A stretch of 64,000 nt of DNA from Microbacterium sp. SS28 (GCF_022761035.1 NZ_JAKWJP010000002.1:62001-126000), one strand, 5' to 3'. Positions 26,307-35,393 are shown, numbered from the stretch's first letter. Translations and numbers: made by a program. Notes: a model not told the origin generated them from the letters alone.

Positions 26307-27401
26307 TCAGGGCAGCGGCGTGTTGCGGTCGCCGAGCCGCGACGTGTCGACGGTGTCGTGCGCGCCGCGCGCGACACCCGCGAGGAACCCCGCACCCCAC
26401 ATGAGGTGCATCGTGGGCAGGACTGCGGCCGTCCACAGCTTGTCGCGCCAGCCCTTCCCGCCGCCCGGGCCGATCGCCCACACGACGACGAGGGCGATGT
26501 AGGCGAGCACGGGCAGATGGACGACGGATGCCGCGACCGACCACCATCCCGTGAGGAGGCCGGTGAGCTGGAGCAGTCCGACGACGATGCTGAGCCCGAT
26601 CGCGACGACGAGGGCCGGGGGAGCGAAGAACCGGAGCGAGTTGCCGCGGCCGAAGCGCCGGACGAGCTCGCCGCGCCAACGACCCGTCGCGTGGAACTGG
26701 CGTGCGAGGCGCGCCCAGCTCTCACGTGGCCAGTAGGTCACCGACAGTGAGGGGTCGAACCACACTCGATAGCCGGCGCGCCGGATGCGGAGGTTGAGCT
26801 CCCAGTCCTCTCCGCGTCGGATCGACTCGTCGAAGAGGCCGACCTCCTCGAGCACGGCGCGCCGCATGACGCCGAGGTAGGCGGATTCCGCCTCGCCCTC
26901 CTGCGTCCCCCCGTGATACGCCCCTCCGCCGAGGCCCACGGGCGAGTTGTAGGCGCGGGCGACCGCCCGCTGGAAGGGTGTGCGGCCGTCGGCGCGCATG
27001 ACGCCGCCGACGTTGCCCGCCCGCACACGGCTGAGCGTCGCGAGCGCCTGGCGCGTGTAGCCGTCCCGCAGCTCGGAGTGCGCGTCGACCCGCACGACGG
27101 TGGGGTACCGGCCGGCGCGGATCGCGATGTTCAGGCCGACCGGGATGTCGGCGGCGGGATTGTCGACGAGGACGATCCGGTCGTCTTCCGCGGCGAGCTC
27201 GCGGGCGACCTCGTTCGTGCCGTCCGTCGAGGGCCCCAGGGCGAGGATGAGCTCGGCGGGGCCGTCGACCTCCTGTGAGAGCACCGTCTCGACGGCGCGG
27301 CGCAGGTAGCCGCGCTCGTTGAGCACGGGCATGACGAAGCTCACGCCCGCGTCGTCCGGGACGACGGGCGCGTCCTTGCGCCCGGGCTCTGACGACTGCA
27401 C
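26307..27401 (-). CDS. Family 2 glycosyltransferase with C-terminal membrane helices
   Basis: This 364-residue protein has a GT-A domain (VSFVMPVLNERGYLRRAVETVLSQ, GPSTDGT, VRVDAHSEL, RRGEDWELNLRIRRAG and a QFHATGRWRGEL motif) and about three hydrophobic helices after residue 260. It would transfer a sugar at the membrane, probably in exopolysaccharide or wall-polymer assembly given the flanking TagF-like genes. The GTG at 27401 is the likeliest start because the frame upstream runs into the divergent gene's promoter. Confidence 0.85.
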   Translation of the reverse strand: MQSSEPGRKDAPVVPDDAGVSFVMPVLNERGYLRRAVETVLSQEVDGPAELILALGPSTDGTNEVARELAAEDDRIVLVDNPAADIPVGLNIAIRAGRYPTVVRVDAHSELRDGYTRQALATLSRVRAGNVGGVMRADGRTPFQRAVARAYNSPVGLGGGAYHGGTQEGEAESAYLGVMRRAVLEEVGLFDESIRRGEDWELNLRIRRAGYRVWFDPSLSVTYWPRESWARLARQFHATGRWRGELVRRFGRGNSLRFFAPPALVVAIGLSIVVGLLQLTGLLTGWWSVAASVVHLPVLAYIALVVVWAIGPGGGKGWRDKLWTAAVLPTMHLMWGAGFLAGVARGAHDTVDTSRLGDRNTPLP

Positions 27402-27430
27402 CCGTCGATCATGGCATGCGGGGCCGCCGG

Positions 27431-27436
27431 TAGGCT
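27431..27436 (+). promoter_or_regulatory. -10 hexamer TAGGCT, leaderless start of third TagF-like gene
   Basis: TAGGCT is followed by six bases and the GTG at 27443; the divergent glycosyltransferase starts 42 bases away. Confidence 0.5.
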
Positions 27437-27442
27437 GAAGGC

Positions 27443-28717
27443 GTGGGACTGGTAACGGATGCACGCAACGCGACAGCCCTTCTTCGCAAGGCTCTCGCGA
27501 GCCGCACAGCGGTGCAGGACGTCAGGCGGACGCTCGCGGTTCGGCCGGAGCATCCACTTCACCACTACCAGGTGGCGGTCTACTTCGCCGACGGCGCGGT
27601 CAACATGTACCAGATGCGGCAGTGGTACAAGCCGCTCGCGGAGCTCTCCAAGCGCTGGCCCGTCGTGATCCTGAGCCGCTCCGCGACCGGGGCGCAGGCG
27701 CTCGTGGCCGAGGACGCGCCGCCCGTCGCGTTCGTGCCGACCATCCGCGATCTCGAGCGGTTCATCGCGAAGCAGGACATTCGCATCGTGCTGTACGTCA
27801 ACCAGAACACGCGCAACTTCCAGATGTTCCGGTACGGCCGTCGGTGGCATGTGTTCATCAACCACGGCGAGTCCGACAAGATGTACATGACCACGAACCA
27901 GTTCAAGGCATACGACTACGCGTTCATCGCGGGCGATGCCGCGCGGGAGCGCCTCTCGCGGGTGCTGTGGGACTACGACCTCGACAAGCGGACCATCGCG
28001 ATCGGCCGGCCCCAGGCCGACCACTACTCGGGCGCCCTGCCGTACACGCCCGATGACCGCACCGTCGTGCTCTACGCGCCGACGTGGGAGGGCGACCGCC
28101 CTTCGGCGCACTACGGATCGATCGTGTCGCACGGCGAAGCGCTCGTGAAGGCGCTCCTCGCGACGGGGCGCCACCGCGTCGTCTACCGCCCGCATCCGCG
28201 CTCAGGCGTCGTGAACGCCGAGTACGGCGCCGCGAACCGGCGGATCATCGCGGCTCTCGCCGCCGCGAATCGGGCGGACACCGGCGCCGAGCACGTCTTC
28301 GACGACGGTCCCGACCTCGGCTGGCAGCTCGCGGCGGCCGATGTCGCGATCGTCGACATCTCGGCGATGGTCTACGACCGCCTCGCCGCGGGCAGGCCGC
28401 TGCTCATCACGCGGCCGGCCGATCCTGCCGCGATCGTCGACACGCACGGCTACCTCTCCGCGTGCGAGTGGCTGGATGCCGGGGCGGCATCGGCCGTCGT
28501 GGACGAGACGGAGCGCGTTCTGAGCGACCCGGAGGCCGTCGGGCGTCTCGGGGTGTGGGTCGAGCGCTACTTCGGCGACGCGACCCCCGGCGCGTCGACG
28601 CGGCGCTTCCATTCGGCCATCGCACACCTCATGGCCGAATGGGACGTGTGGCACGCGGGCGCCGTCGACGAAGAGCTCGAGGACGAATCCGAGGACGAGG
28701 CCGAGCTCGACGACTGA
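27443..28717 (+). CDS. TagB/TagF-like CDP-glycerol glycerophosphotransferase family protein (3)
   Basis: This 424-residue member has FINHGESDKMYMT in place of the WHG motif of the other two, then VLYAPTWEGDR, YRPHPRSG and VDISAMVYDRL. The NHGESDK variant separates it from (1) and (2), so its acceptor or donor may differ. It ends in a very acidic tail (ELEDESEDEAELDD). The start is GTG at 27443. It has its own promoter and is convergent with maltokinase. Confidence 0.84.
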   Translation: MGLVTDARNATALLRKALASRTAVQDVRRTLAVRPEHPLHHYQVAVYFADGAVNMYQMRQWYKPLAELSKRWPVVILSRSATGAQALVAEDAPPVAFVPTIRDLERFIAKQDIRIVLYVNQNTRNFQMFRYGRRWHVFINHGESDKMYMTTNQFKAYDYAFIAGDAARERLSRVLWDYDLDKRTIAIGRPQADHYSGALPYTPDDRTVVLYAPTWEGDRPSAHYGSIVSHGEALVKALLATGRHRVVYRPHPRSGVVNAEYGAANRRIIAALAAANRADTGAEHVFDDGPDLGWQLAAADVAIVDISAMVYDRLAAGRPLLITRPADPAAIVDTHGYLSACEWLDAGAASAVVDETERVLSDPEAVGRLGVWVERYFGDATPGASTRRFHSAIAHLMAEWDVWHAGAVDEELEDESEDEAELDD

Positions 28718-28726
28718 GCGCGCTGG

Positions 28727-30097
28727 TCAGCCGACGGGCGCGGGCCGCTCGACGAGGCGGGCGATGGCCCGCAGGGGAATCGTGACCCACGTGGGCCGGT
28801 TGCGAGACTCGTAGATCGCCTCGTAGACGGCCTTGTCGAGCTCGAGTGCGCTGAGCAGAGCCTCCTGCGCGACGGGGTCGACGCCCGCGACGGCGGCGTA
28901 GCCCTCCACGTACGCCGAGCGCGCTCCGCGCACCCACTCCCGCACGGTGGCGGGGGAGCGGTCGGGATGATCGAGGCGGATGGACCCCGCGACGTAGTCG
29001 AACGACCGCAGCATCCCGGCGACATCGCGCAGCGGCAGATCCGCGCGCGTCCGCTCGGACATCGGGCGCAGCGGCTCGCCCTCGAAGTCCAGGAGCACCC
29101 AGCCGCGCTTCGGGTCGTGCAGCACCTGTCCGAGGTGGAAGTCGCCGTGGATGCGCTGCAGACTCGGCCACTCCGCCGCGAGGGCGCGCGCGTAGACGGC
29201 GTCGATCGCCTCGCGGCGCTCGGCGATGGCAGGCACCTCGGCGATCGCGATCGCGAGTCGGCGCTGCCATGTCCGCGAGGTCGCCTCGAAGTCCTCCCGA
29301 TGCGCGGCGTGCGTCGGGAAGAGCGAGGCGAGAGCGACGTGCACGTCCGCCGTCGCCGCGCCCAGCGCCGCCGCGGGAGCAGTGAAGTCGTCGCCCGCCG
29401 CCGCGGCGCGCAGCGCGACGCGCCAGGCGTCCTCGACGCCCGGCAGGAACTCGGCCGCGAACGCGAGCGATCCGCGGAACGTCCCCTGCGCCGTGGCCGT
29501 GTCGGGCCACTGGCCCTCGACCGAGCCGATCGTCGGCGGCACGTGCGACGAGCCGGCACGCGCGAGCGCGGTCGAGAGCTCGATGTCGGGGTTCAGCCCG
29601 GGATGCAGCTGCCGGAACACCTTGCAGATGATGGGCGTCTCGCCCTCCTCCGCGGCGAAGATGAGCGATGTGTTGGACTGCTCGCCGGCGAGGACGGATG
29701 CCGCGCCCCCCGCCCGGCGCGCGCCGGGACGGCTCGGTTGACCGATCACGGTCGTCCCCGGACCTGTCGCTGTGCCGCCTTCGACGATGAGCCGCAGGAG
29801 GGCGCTCGAGTACGCGGGGTCGAACGGTCCGTCGATGAAGGTCGTCCCGGGTTCGGGGCTGCCGATGATGTGGTCGGGGTGGGCCTCGACCGTCGCCGTC
29901 GAGCGGGAGACGACGGGGATCTGGTACAGGACGGCGGGGAGCGCGCCCTCGTCGGCGATCAGGAACGTCCGAACCGTCGCGTCCTGCGCCGGCAGGTCCC
30001 ACCACGACACGAGGCGCAGGCTCGGGAGTCTCCCTTTGCCGGCGTACCACCGCTGACGTGGCATCCAGGCGGCCAGGCAGGCGAGAGTGCTGTCCAT
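28727..30097 (-). CDS. mak: Maltokinase
   Basis: This 456-residue kinase of the APH-like fold phosphorylates maltose to maltose 1-phosphate, the GlgE-pathway donor for alpha-glucan. It begins with the cap domain (WMPRQRWYAGKGR, characteristic of Mak) and has the catalytic IHGDFHLGQVLHD near residue 316 and LLDFEGEPLRP. treS, glgE and glgB, the usual partners, are not in the window. The ATG at 30097 has TAGTCT six bases upstream, so the transcript is probably leaderless. Confidence 0.92.
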   Translation of the reverse strand: MDSTLACLAAWMPRQRWYAGKGRLPSLRLVSWWDLPAQDATVRTFLIADEGALPAVLYQIPVVSRSTATVEAHPDHIIGSPEPGTTFIDGPFDPAYSSALLRLIVEGGTATGPGTTVIGQPSRPGARRAGGAASVLAGEQSNTSLIFAAEEGETPIICKVFRQLHPGLNPDIELSTALARAGSSHVPPTIGSVEGQWPDTATAQGTFRGSLAFAAEFLPGVEDAWRVALRAAAAGDDFTAPAAALGAATADVHVALASLFPTHAAHREDFEATSRTWQRRLAIAIAEVPAIAERREAIDAVYARALAAEWPSLQRIHGDFHLGQVLHDPKRGWVLLDFEGEPLRPMSERTRADLPLRDVAGMLRSFDYVAGSIRLDHPDRSPATVREWVRGARSAYVEGYAAVAGVDPVAQEALLSALELDKAVYEAIYESRNRPTWVTIPLRAIARLVERPAPVG

Positions 30098-30103
30098 AGA
30101 GCG

Positions 30104-30109
30104 AGACTA
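30104..30109 (-). promoter_or_regulatory. -10 hexamer TAGTCT, leaderless start of mak
   Basis: On the minus strand TAGTCT is followed by six bases and the mak ATG. Confidence 0.5.
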
Positions 30110-30206
30110 TTGCGCCGCGCGTTTCCGCACAGGAGATCGCCGCAAAGGCGGGTCAGGATGCCGCAGGCGAGCGCCGCGTGGAGCCCGAACTCCCGGCGAG
30201 AGAGCC

Positions 30207-30443
30207 TCAGGCGGCGTCCCCGTCGGGCTCGTCGCCCTCGGCCTCGTCGGCGGGCGTCTTCTCCGCCTCCGCGGCAGTGAGCGGGACGAAGACCGTCGAC
30301 GTGCCGAAGAGACTTCCGAGACCGGCGGCGTCCGCCGGGGCGGCATCCCGCAGCTTCTCGGCCTCATTGAGCTGGTCGGCGGGCTCGGACGGAAGTCCCG
30401 CCCACTCCTCGTTGTCTTCGGCGCGCTGCGCGAACAGTCCCAT
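30207..30443 (-). CDS. Small acidic conserved-type protein
   Basis: This 78-residue acidic protein (MGLFAQRAEDNEEWAG...) has no recognisable domain, signal or membrane segment. It shares one base with the stop of the upstream EcsC-like gene, so it is probably translated from the same message. The function is unknown; coupling suggests a partner of the EcsC-like protein. Confidence 0.65.
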   Translation of the reverse strand: MGLFAQRAEDNEEWAGLPSEPADQLNEAEKLRDAAPADAAGLGSLFGTSTVFVPLTAAEAEKTPADEAEGDEPDGDAA

Positions 30444-31390
30444 CAGTCGTCTCCCAGATCCTCCGGATCGAGCAGCTCGGGTGCCGGCTCGATCGCCTCA
30501 CGGCGGCGCGGCGCCAAGCGGCGGCCCGCCGATCCCGCGGCCTGCACGCCGCGCGTCACGCCTCCGACGACCGCTCCGCCCGCTCGCCGGAAGCCGCGGC
30601 CTGCGGCATACTCGAGGCGCGTCGCGCCCGGCCGCGGCTCGAGCTCGGCGGGGAGTTCGGCAGCAGGAATGCCGAACGCGCGTCGCGCGCTCACGAGCAC
30701 GCGACGGCCGAGGATGTTGTTGCCGGCGCCGCCGAACGCCGCGCCGATCCCGAAGGGCAGGGCCTTGCCGATCCAGGACGCTCCGCCGCGCACCGCGAAG
30801 TGGCGCACGAAGACGCTCTTGAGCTGATCGACGAGGGGGCCGACGGCGGCGCGCGGGATGGTCTTGGTGACAAGCTCGCCCCAGTACTTGTCGCGCGACG
30901 CGCCCTTGCCGCTCGCCTGGCCCGCGAGCTGAGCGACGAGGTCGACGCCCTCCTTGCCGAGCATGAGGGTCAGGACGAGCGCCCGCGCACGATCCGGGTT
31001 CTCGATCGGGATGCCGTGCACCTCGGAGACGGACTGCGCGAACAGCGCCGTCGCCTCGAGGAAGCCGAGCGTCTCGACGCCGCTCAGGGCGAGCGTCACG
31101 CCGGTGCCGATGCCGGGCACGACGGCGGTCGCGCCGACCGCTGCGCCGCCCGTTGTGACCGCCGCGAGATACCGGCGCTCGAGGATGCGGACGATCTCGG
31201 TCGTCGACGCGGACGGATGCCGGAGCCGGATGCTGCGCAGATGCGCGAGCACGACGGGTCGCTGGATCGCGAGCACGCGGTCGAGCGCGCGCACGGAACG
31301 CGGATGCTCGTCGGAGCCCACGGGAGGAAGTCCCCCCACCCACGGCGCGCCGTCGGGAAGGGAGTGGATGCTGTGCACCTTGTCGGCCAT
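30443..31390 (-). CDS. EcsC-like protein
   Basis: This 315-residue protein has Ala/Gly-rich amphipathic stretches (GGAAVGATAVVPGIGTGVTLALSG) and the segment KALPFGIGAAFGGAGNNILGRRV followed by an RRAFG turn, which resembles the end of EcsC-family proteins. The C-terminal 60 residues are basic and proline-rich. EcsC proteins are poorly understood; the glycine-zipper-like parts suggest membrane association. Minus-strand TAGGAT ends seven bases before the ATG. It leads a two-gene operon with the small acidic protein. Confidence 0.65.
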   Translation of the reverse strand: MADKVHSIHSLPDGAPWVGGLPPVGSDEHPRSVRALDRVLAIQRPVVLAHLRSIRLRHPSASTTEIVRILERRYLAAVTTGGAAVGATAVVPGIGTGVTLALSGVETLGFLEATALFAQSVSEVHGIPIENPDRARALVLTLMLGKEGVDLVAQLAGQASGKGASRDKYWGELVTKTIPRAAVGPLVDQLKSVFVRHFAVRGGASWIGKALPFGIGAAFGGAGNNILGRRVLVSARRAFGIPAAELPAELEPRPGATRLEYAAGRGFRRAGGAVVGGVTRGVQAAGSAGRRLAPRRREAIEPAPELLDPEDLGDD

Positions 31391-31442
31391 CAGGCCGATC
31401 CTACGAGCACGCGCCGAGAGGACGCGGGGGATTGACTCAGGG

Positions 31443-32135
31443 TCAGACGAACAGGTTCGCCCGCTCGAGGTCTTCCGCGAAGTCCACCTCGACGGCGTAG
31501 AGGTCGGAGATGTCGAGCGGCTGCAGACGCAGTCCGTCCTCGGCGATCGCGAGCTCGAGACCGCGCTCGAAGTAATCCTGGTCGTCGACGCGCGTCAGCT
31601 GGCGCATGAACGCCTTCTTGTCGGCGCTCGAGATGTAGTTGATGCCGACGGCCTCGCCGATCCCGCCGACGACGGTCTTCGAGAGCTCCTTGATGCAGCC
31701 GTCAGGAGCGGTCGTGTACTTCACCTCTTCGTCGCTGACCTTCGAGGTGTTGACGGTTACGAAGGACTGGTCGCGCTCGATGAGGGCGATGGCACGGCCG
31801 AGGACGCGCGGGTCGAAGACGACGTCGCCGTTCATCCAGAGAACGCCGCCGCGGCCCGTCGCGCCGAGGGCGCGCAGCAGGCTCTTGGACGTGTTCGTCT
31901 GGTCGTAGCGGTCGTTGTAGACGTAGTCGACCTCGGGGAACGCCTCGACGATCGTCTCGGCCTTGTAGCCGACGACCGTCGTGATGCGGGCGGAGGAGCC
32001 GAAGGCGGCACGGATGTTGTCGTGCTGCTGCTTCATGATGCTGCGGCCGTCGTTGAGTTCGGTGAGCGGCTTCGGCAGGCTGCGGCCGAGTCGCGAGCCC
32101 ATGCCGGCTGCGAGGATCACGGTCTGAAGTGTCAA
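31443..32135 (-). CDS. LicC-like sugar/choline-phosphate nucleotidyltransferase
   Basis: This 230-residue GT-A nucleotidyltransferase has the activation motif LAAGMGSRLGRSLPKPLTEL, a metal-binding WMNGDVVFDP and a conserved DISDLYAVEVDF near the end. The pattern fits the NTP_transf_3/LicC group (CTP:phosphocholine or similar cytidylyltransferases) and it could supply an activated alditol or amino-alcohol phosphate to the TagF-like enzymes, though that link is only by position. The start is TTG at 32135 with an AGGAG site six bases upstream. Confidence 0.83.
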   Translation of the reverse strand: MTLQTVILAAGMGSRLGRSLPKPLTELNDGRSIMKQQHDNIRAAFGSSARITTVVGYKAETIVEAFPEVDYVYNDRYDQTNTSKSLLRALGATGRGGVLWMNGDVVFDPRVLGRAIALIERDQSFVTVNTSKVSDEEVKYTTAPDGCIKELSKTVVGGIGEAVGINYISSADKKAFMRQLTRVDDQDYFERGLELAIAEDGLRLQPLDISDLYAVEVDFAEDLERANLFV

Positions 32136-32329
32136 GATCTGCTCCTGGAGTGCGGGATTCCACGGTTGATTAACCGAATCGACACTCCGTCGTGCCTGCT
32201 ACATGGTAGCGAAGGGTGCTGGGAGGGTGCATAATGCCGACACGCCGTTGCCGGATCGTGACATAACGTTCCGTTGCGCCGTCCGGGCGCCGCGCGGACT
32301 CGAGCCGTGGGATTCGGGCGCCCACTTGA

Positions 32330-32335
32330 TACGTT
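32330..32335 (+). promoter_or_regulatory. -10 hexamer TACGTT, leaderless start of ABC ATPase
   Basis: TACGTT ends exactly six bases before the GTG at 32342. The rest of the 206-base gap after the LicC-like gene shows no other clear element. Confidence 0.45.
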
Positions 32336-32341
32336 GGATCG

Positions 32342-33820
32342 GTGACAGCCTCTCTACCGGTGCCACAGGACGCCTTCCGGGACGACCCGGACGGGGTCGC
32401 CGACGAGACCACTGACGCGCCCGTTCTTCCCCTGACGCCGAAGCGGCAGCCGCGCGCCCCGCGGCAGAAGGCGCGGACCACCAAGCCCCGCCGCCCCGCT
32501 CAGCCGAGGGTCGCGCCCGATCCTGGTCCGCCGCCGCCGCTTCCTCCGGATCTCGCAGCCGCTCCGGCTCCGTCGTACCCGGACGACCTCGTGATCCCGC
32601 CCAAGCCTCCGCTTCCCCCGGCGCCCGCGCGGGAGCAGCCTGCTGCGCCGGTCGAGGACGTGCTGCCGGATGCCGCTCCCGCGGCCCCGGCCCTGATCGA
32701 CCTCGTTCCCGTTCCCGAGCCGGTCGTCGCTGAGCCGGAGCCGGAACCTGTCGTCGCCGAGCCGGAGCGCATCGTCGTCGAGCTCGAGCCTGAAGCGGTC
32801 ATCGCCGAAGCGGAGCCGGAAGCCGCTCCGGCTGTGCCGGAGCAGGTCGTGGAGACCGAGCCCGAGCCCGTCGTCGTCGCGGAGCCGGAACCGGATCCCG
32901 AGATCTCGTCCGAGATCGAGCCCGAGTCGGACGTTGCTGCCGCCGTCGCCGCCGTCGCGGCGGCCTCGGGCGATGTCCTGGTCGCCGAGTCTCCCGTCGC
33001 ACCCGAGGACGCCGACCCGTTCGCGGCATCCGTCGTCCTCGACGAAGAGCTCGCGGCGGCACCCGCCGCCCTCGCGCTCCGCGGCGTGAGCAAGCGGTTC
33101 GGCGACACGCGCGCCGTCGACGGCATCGACCTCACGATCCCGGCGGGCACCTTCTACGGCCTCGTCGGCCCGAACGGCGCCGGCAAGACGACGACGCTCT
33201 CGCTCATCGCGGGCCTTCTGCGCCCCGACAAGGGCTCGATCACGGTCGCCGGCGTGGACGCGGCATCCGATCCGACCCGCGCGAAGCGCCTCATGGGCGT
33301 CCTTCCCGATCGCCTGCGCACGTTCGACCGCCTCACGGGCCGACAGCTGCTCTACTACTACGGCGTGCTGCGCGGTCTCCCGTCCTCGACCGTCGAGAGC
33401 CGCATCGCGGACCTCGCGCGCGCTTTCGACCTGACCGATGCCCTCGGCCGGACGGTGTCGGACTACTCGGCGGGAATGACCAAGAAGGTCATGCTCGCGG
33501 GCGCCCTCATCCATTCGCCGCGGCTGCTCGTGCTGGACGAGCCGTTCGAGGCGGTGGACCCCGTCTCGAGCGCCGTGATCCTCGACATCCTGTCGGCCTA
33601 CGTCGCGCACGGCGGCACCGTCATCCTGTCGAGCCACGGCATGGATCTCGTGGAGCGGGTCTGCACGCGCGTCGCCGTCATGGTGTCGGGGCAGGTGCTC
33701 GCCGAGGGAACGGTCGATGACGTCCGCGGCGAGCTGACCCTCGAGCAGCGCTTCGTCGAACTCGCCGGAGGTCTCGGCGACGTGGAGGGCCTCGAGTGGC
33801 TGCACACGTTCTCCGACTGA
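32342..33820 (+). CDS. ABC transporter ATP-binding protein with long disordered N-terminal region
   Basis: The ATPase domain occupies only the second half (about 242-492): Walker A GPNGAGKTT near 277, a signature-like DYSAGMTKKV, Walker B LLVLDEPFEAVDP and the switch histidine in LSSHGMDL. The first ~240 residues are Pro/Ala/Glu-rich with EPEPVVAEPE-type repeats and no fold, far longer than the roughly 230-310 residues usual for such ATPases. It forms an exporter with the following permease, whose start lies 25 bases inside this gene. The substrate is unknown. Confidence 0.88.
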   Translation: MTASLPVPQDAFRDDPDGVADETTDAPVLPLTPKRQPRAPRQKARTTKPRRPAQPRVAPDPGPPPPLPPDLAAAPAPSYPDDLVIPPKPPLPPAPAREQPAAPVEDVLPDAAPAAPALIDLVPVPEPVVAEPEPEPVVAEPERIVVELEPEAVIAEAEPEAAPAVPEQVVETEPEPVVVAEPEPDPEISSEIEPESDVAAAVAAVAAASGDVLVAESPVAPEDADPFAASVVLDEELAAAPAALALRGVSKRFGDTRAVDGIDLTIPAGTFYGLVGPNGAGKTTTLSLIAGLLRPDKGSITVAGVDAASDPTRAKRLMGVLPDRLRTFDRLTGRQLLYYYGVLRGLPSSTVESRIADLARAFDLTDALGRTVSDYSAGMTKKVMLAGALIHSPRLLVLDEPFEAVDPVSSAVILDILSAYVAHGGTVILSSHGMDLVERVCTRVAVMVSGQVLAEGTVDDVRGELTLEQRFVELAGGLGDVEGLEWLHTFSD

Positions 33821-35364
33821 GGCTCTCGCTGCTGATCGGAACACTGCGCGGCGACGGGCGTCAGACGGCCCGCGTCGTCGTGGGGCTCGTGATCCTCGCG
33901 GCGGCGACCGCCGCGGGATGCTGGGCGCTGCTGACGCTGAGGGACGCGTCGGATGCGGCGATGATCGCCGTCACCGTGCTCGGCGGGTCGGCCGTGACGC
34001 TCGGCTTCGTGCTCGCACCCCTCATCGGCGGTGTGAGCGATCCTCTCGACCCGCGCCGCTTCGCCGTCTTCGGCCTGCCGCCGATGCGGCTCGCGGGAGT
34101 GCTGGGCCTCGTGGGCTTCGTGAGCGTCCCCATCTTCGTGCTCGCCGCGCTCTGCGCCTGTGCGGCCGTCGTCTGGGCCGCCCACGGCGTCGCGGGGGCG
34201 GCCGCGGCACTGGGCGCCGTCCTCCAGGTCGCGACCTGCGTCCTGCTCGCCCGCGTCTTCATGGCGATCACGTCCATGTTCCTCACCGAGCGCCGCTCCC
34301 GCGAGCTGTCGGGGCTGTTCGCGCTGACGATCCTCGTCGTCGTCGTGCCGGTGTGCGTCTTCCTCGCATCGCTCGAGTGGGAGGGCGTCGTCCCCACGCA
34401 GCTGACCGAGGCGGTCCGCCTGCTCGCGCTGTCGCCGCTCGGCGCCTCCGCCGCGTTCCCCGGCCTCCTCGCTCTCGGGGCTCCCGAAGCCGCGCAGTCG
34501 CTCGTCGTGGCGCTTGCGACGGTCGTCGTCCTCGGCGCACTGTGGGTGTGGATCGTGCACCGCATTCTCACGACGACGGAGCGGCCGGTCTCGACGCGCG
34601 AGCGCGGAGGCCTCGGGTGGTTCGCCGTCGCCCCCGGCACGCCGGGCGGTGCGATCGCGGCGCGCAGCCTCCTGTACTGGTCCCGCGACCGCCGCTATCT
34701 CGCGAACCTCGTCGTGATCCCCATCGCGGCGGCACTCGTGACCGTCCCGCTGCTCATCGCGGGCGTGCCGCCATCGGTCGTGGCGCTCGTCCCCGTCCCG
34801 CTCGCCGCGCTCTTCCTCGGCTGGCTCCCGCACAACGACCTCGCCTACGACTCAACCGCCGTCTGGATGCACTTCGCGAGCGGCGTCCGAGGCTCGTCCG
34901 ACCGGATCGGGCGTCTCGTGCCGATCCTCCTCATCGGCATCCCCAGCCTCGCGATCGCGATCCCGTTCGCGATCTCGCTGCACGGCCGGTGGGCGATCCT
35001 CCCCGCGATGATCGGCGTATGCGCGTCGCTCTTCCTCACGGGGCTCGGGCTCTCGAGCATCTCCTCGGTCGCCTGGCCCTATGCCGTCAGCCGACCGGGC
35101 GAGAGCGCCTTCCAGCAGCCGCAGCGCACAGGGTCGGGCAGTGCGATCGCCCAGGGCGTCGTCATGCTCGGCGCGCTCGTGCTGAGCGTTCCGGCACTGT
35201 GGTGGGCGTGGACGGCGCTCACCGTCGACATCGAGGCCGCCTCCATGGCGCTCTGGGGCGGGACCGGCGTGGGACTCGCCGTCCTGCTGTTCGGAATCGG
35301 GATCGGCGCCGCCGTCTTCCGCCGGCGCGGGAGCCGCATCATGGAGTTCGCCGAGTCCACGTGA
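33796..35364 (+). CDS. ABC exporter membrane subunit
   Basis: This 522-residue protein has about twelve hydrophobic helices with short loops and no periplasmic domain; it has the character of an ABC-2-type export permease. The GTG start lies 25 bases before the end of the ATPase gene, so the subunits are translationally coupled. No motif shows the substrate. Confidence 0.82.
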   Translation: MAAHVLRLRLSLLIGTLRGDGRQTARVVVGLVILAAATAAGCWALLTLRDASDAAMIAVTVLGGSAVTLGFVLAPLIGGVSDPLDPRRFAVFGLPPMRLAGVLGLVGFVSVPIFVLAALCACAAVVWAAHGVAGAAAALGAVLQVATCVLLARVFMAITSMFLTERRSRELSGLFALTILVVVVPVCVFLASLEWEGVVPTQLTEAVRLLALSPLGASAAFPGLLALGAPEAAQSLVVALATVVVLGALWVWIVHRILTTTERPVSTRERGGLGWFAVAPGTPGGAIAARSLLYWSRDRRYLANLVVIPIAAALVTVPLLIAGVPPSVVALVPVPLAALFLGWLPHNDLAYDSTAVWMHFASGVRGSSDRIGRLVPILLIGIPSLAIAIPFAISLHGRWAILPAMIGVCASLFLTGLGLSSISSVAWPYAVSRPGESAFQQPQRTGSGSAIAQGVVMLGALVLSVPALWWAWTALTVDIEAASMALWGGTGVGLAVLLFGIGIGAAVFRRRGSRIMEFAEST

Positions 35365-35373
35365 CGGCGGGAT

Positions 35374-35393
35374 CGGGATGCCGCGGCATCCCG
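35374..35393. repeat. Perfect 20-bp palindrome built on the GGATGCC motif
   Basis: CGGGATGCCGCGGCATCCCG reads the same on both strands and lies in the gap after the permease gene. It may act as a hairpin in RNA. The same 16-bp core recurs at 61831-61846. Confidence 0.75.
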
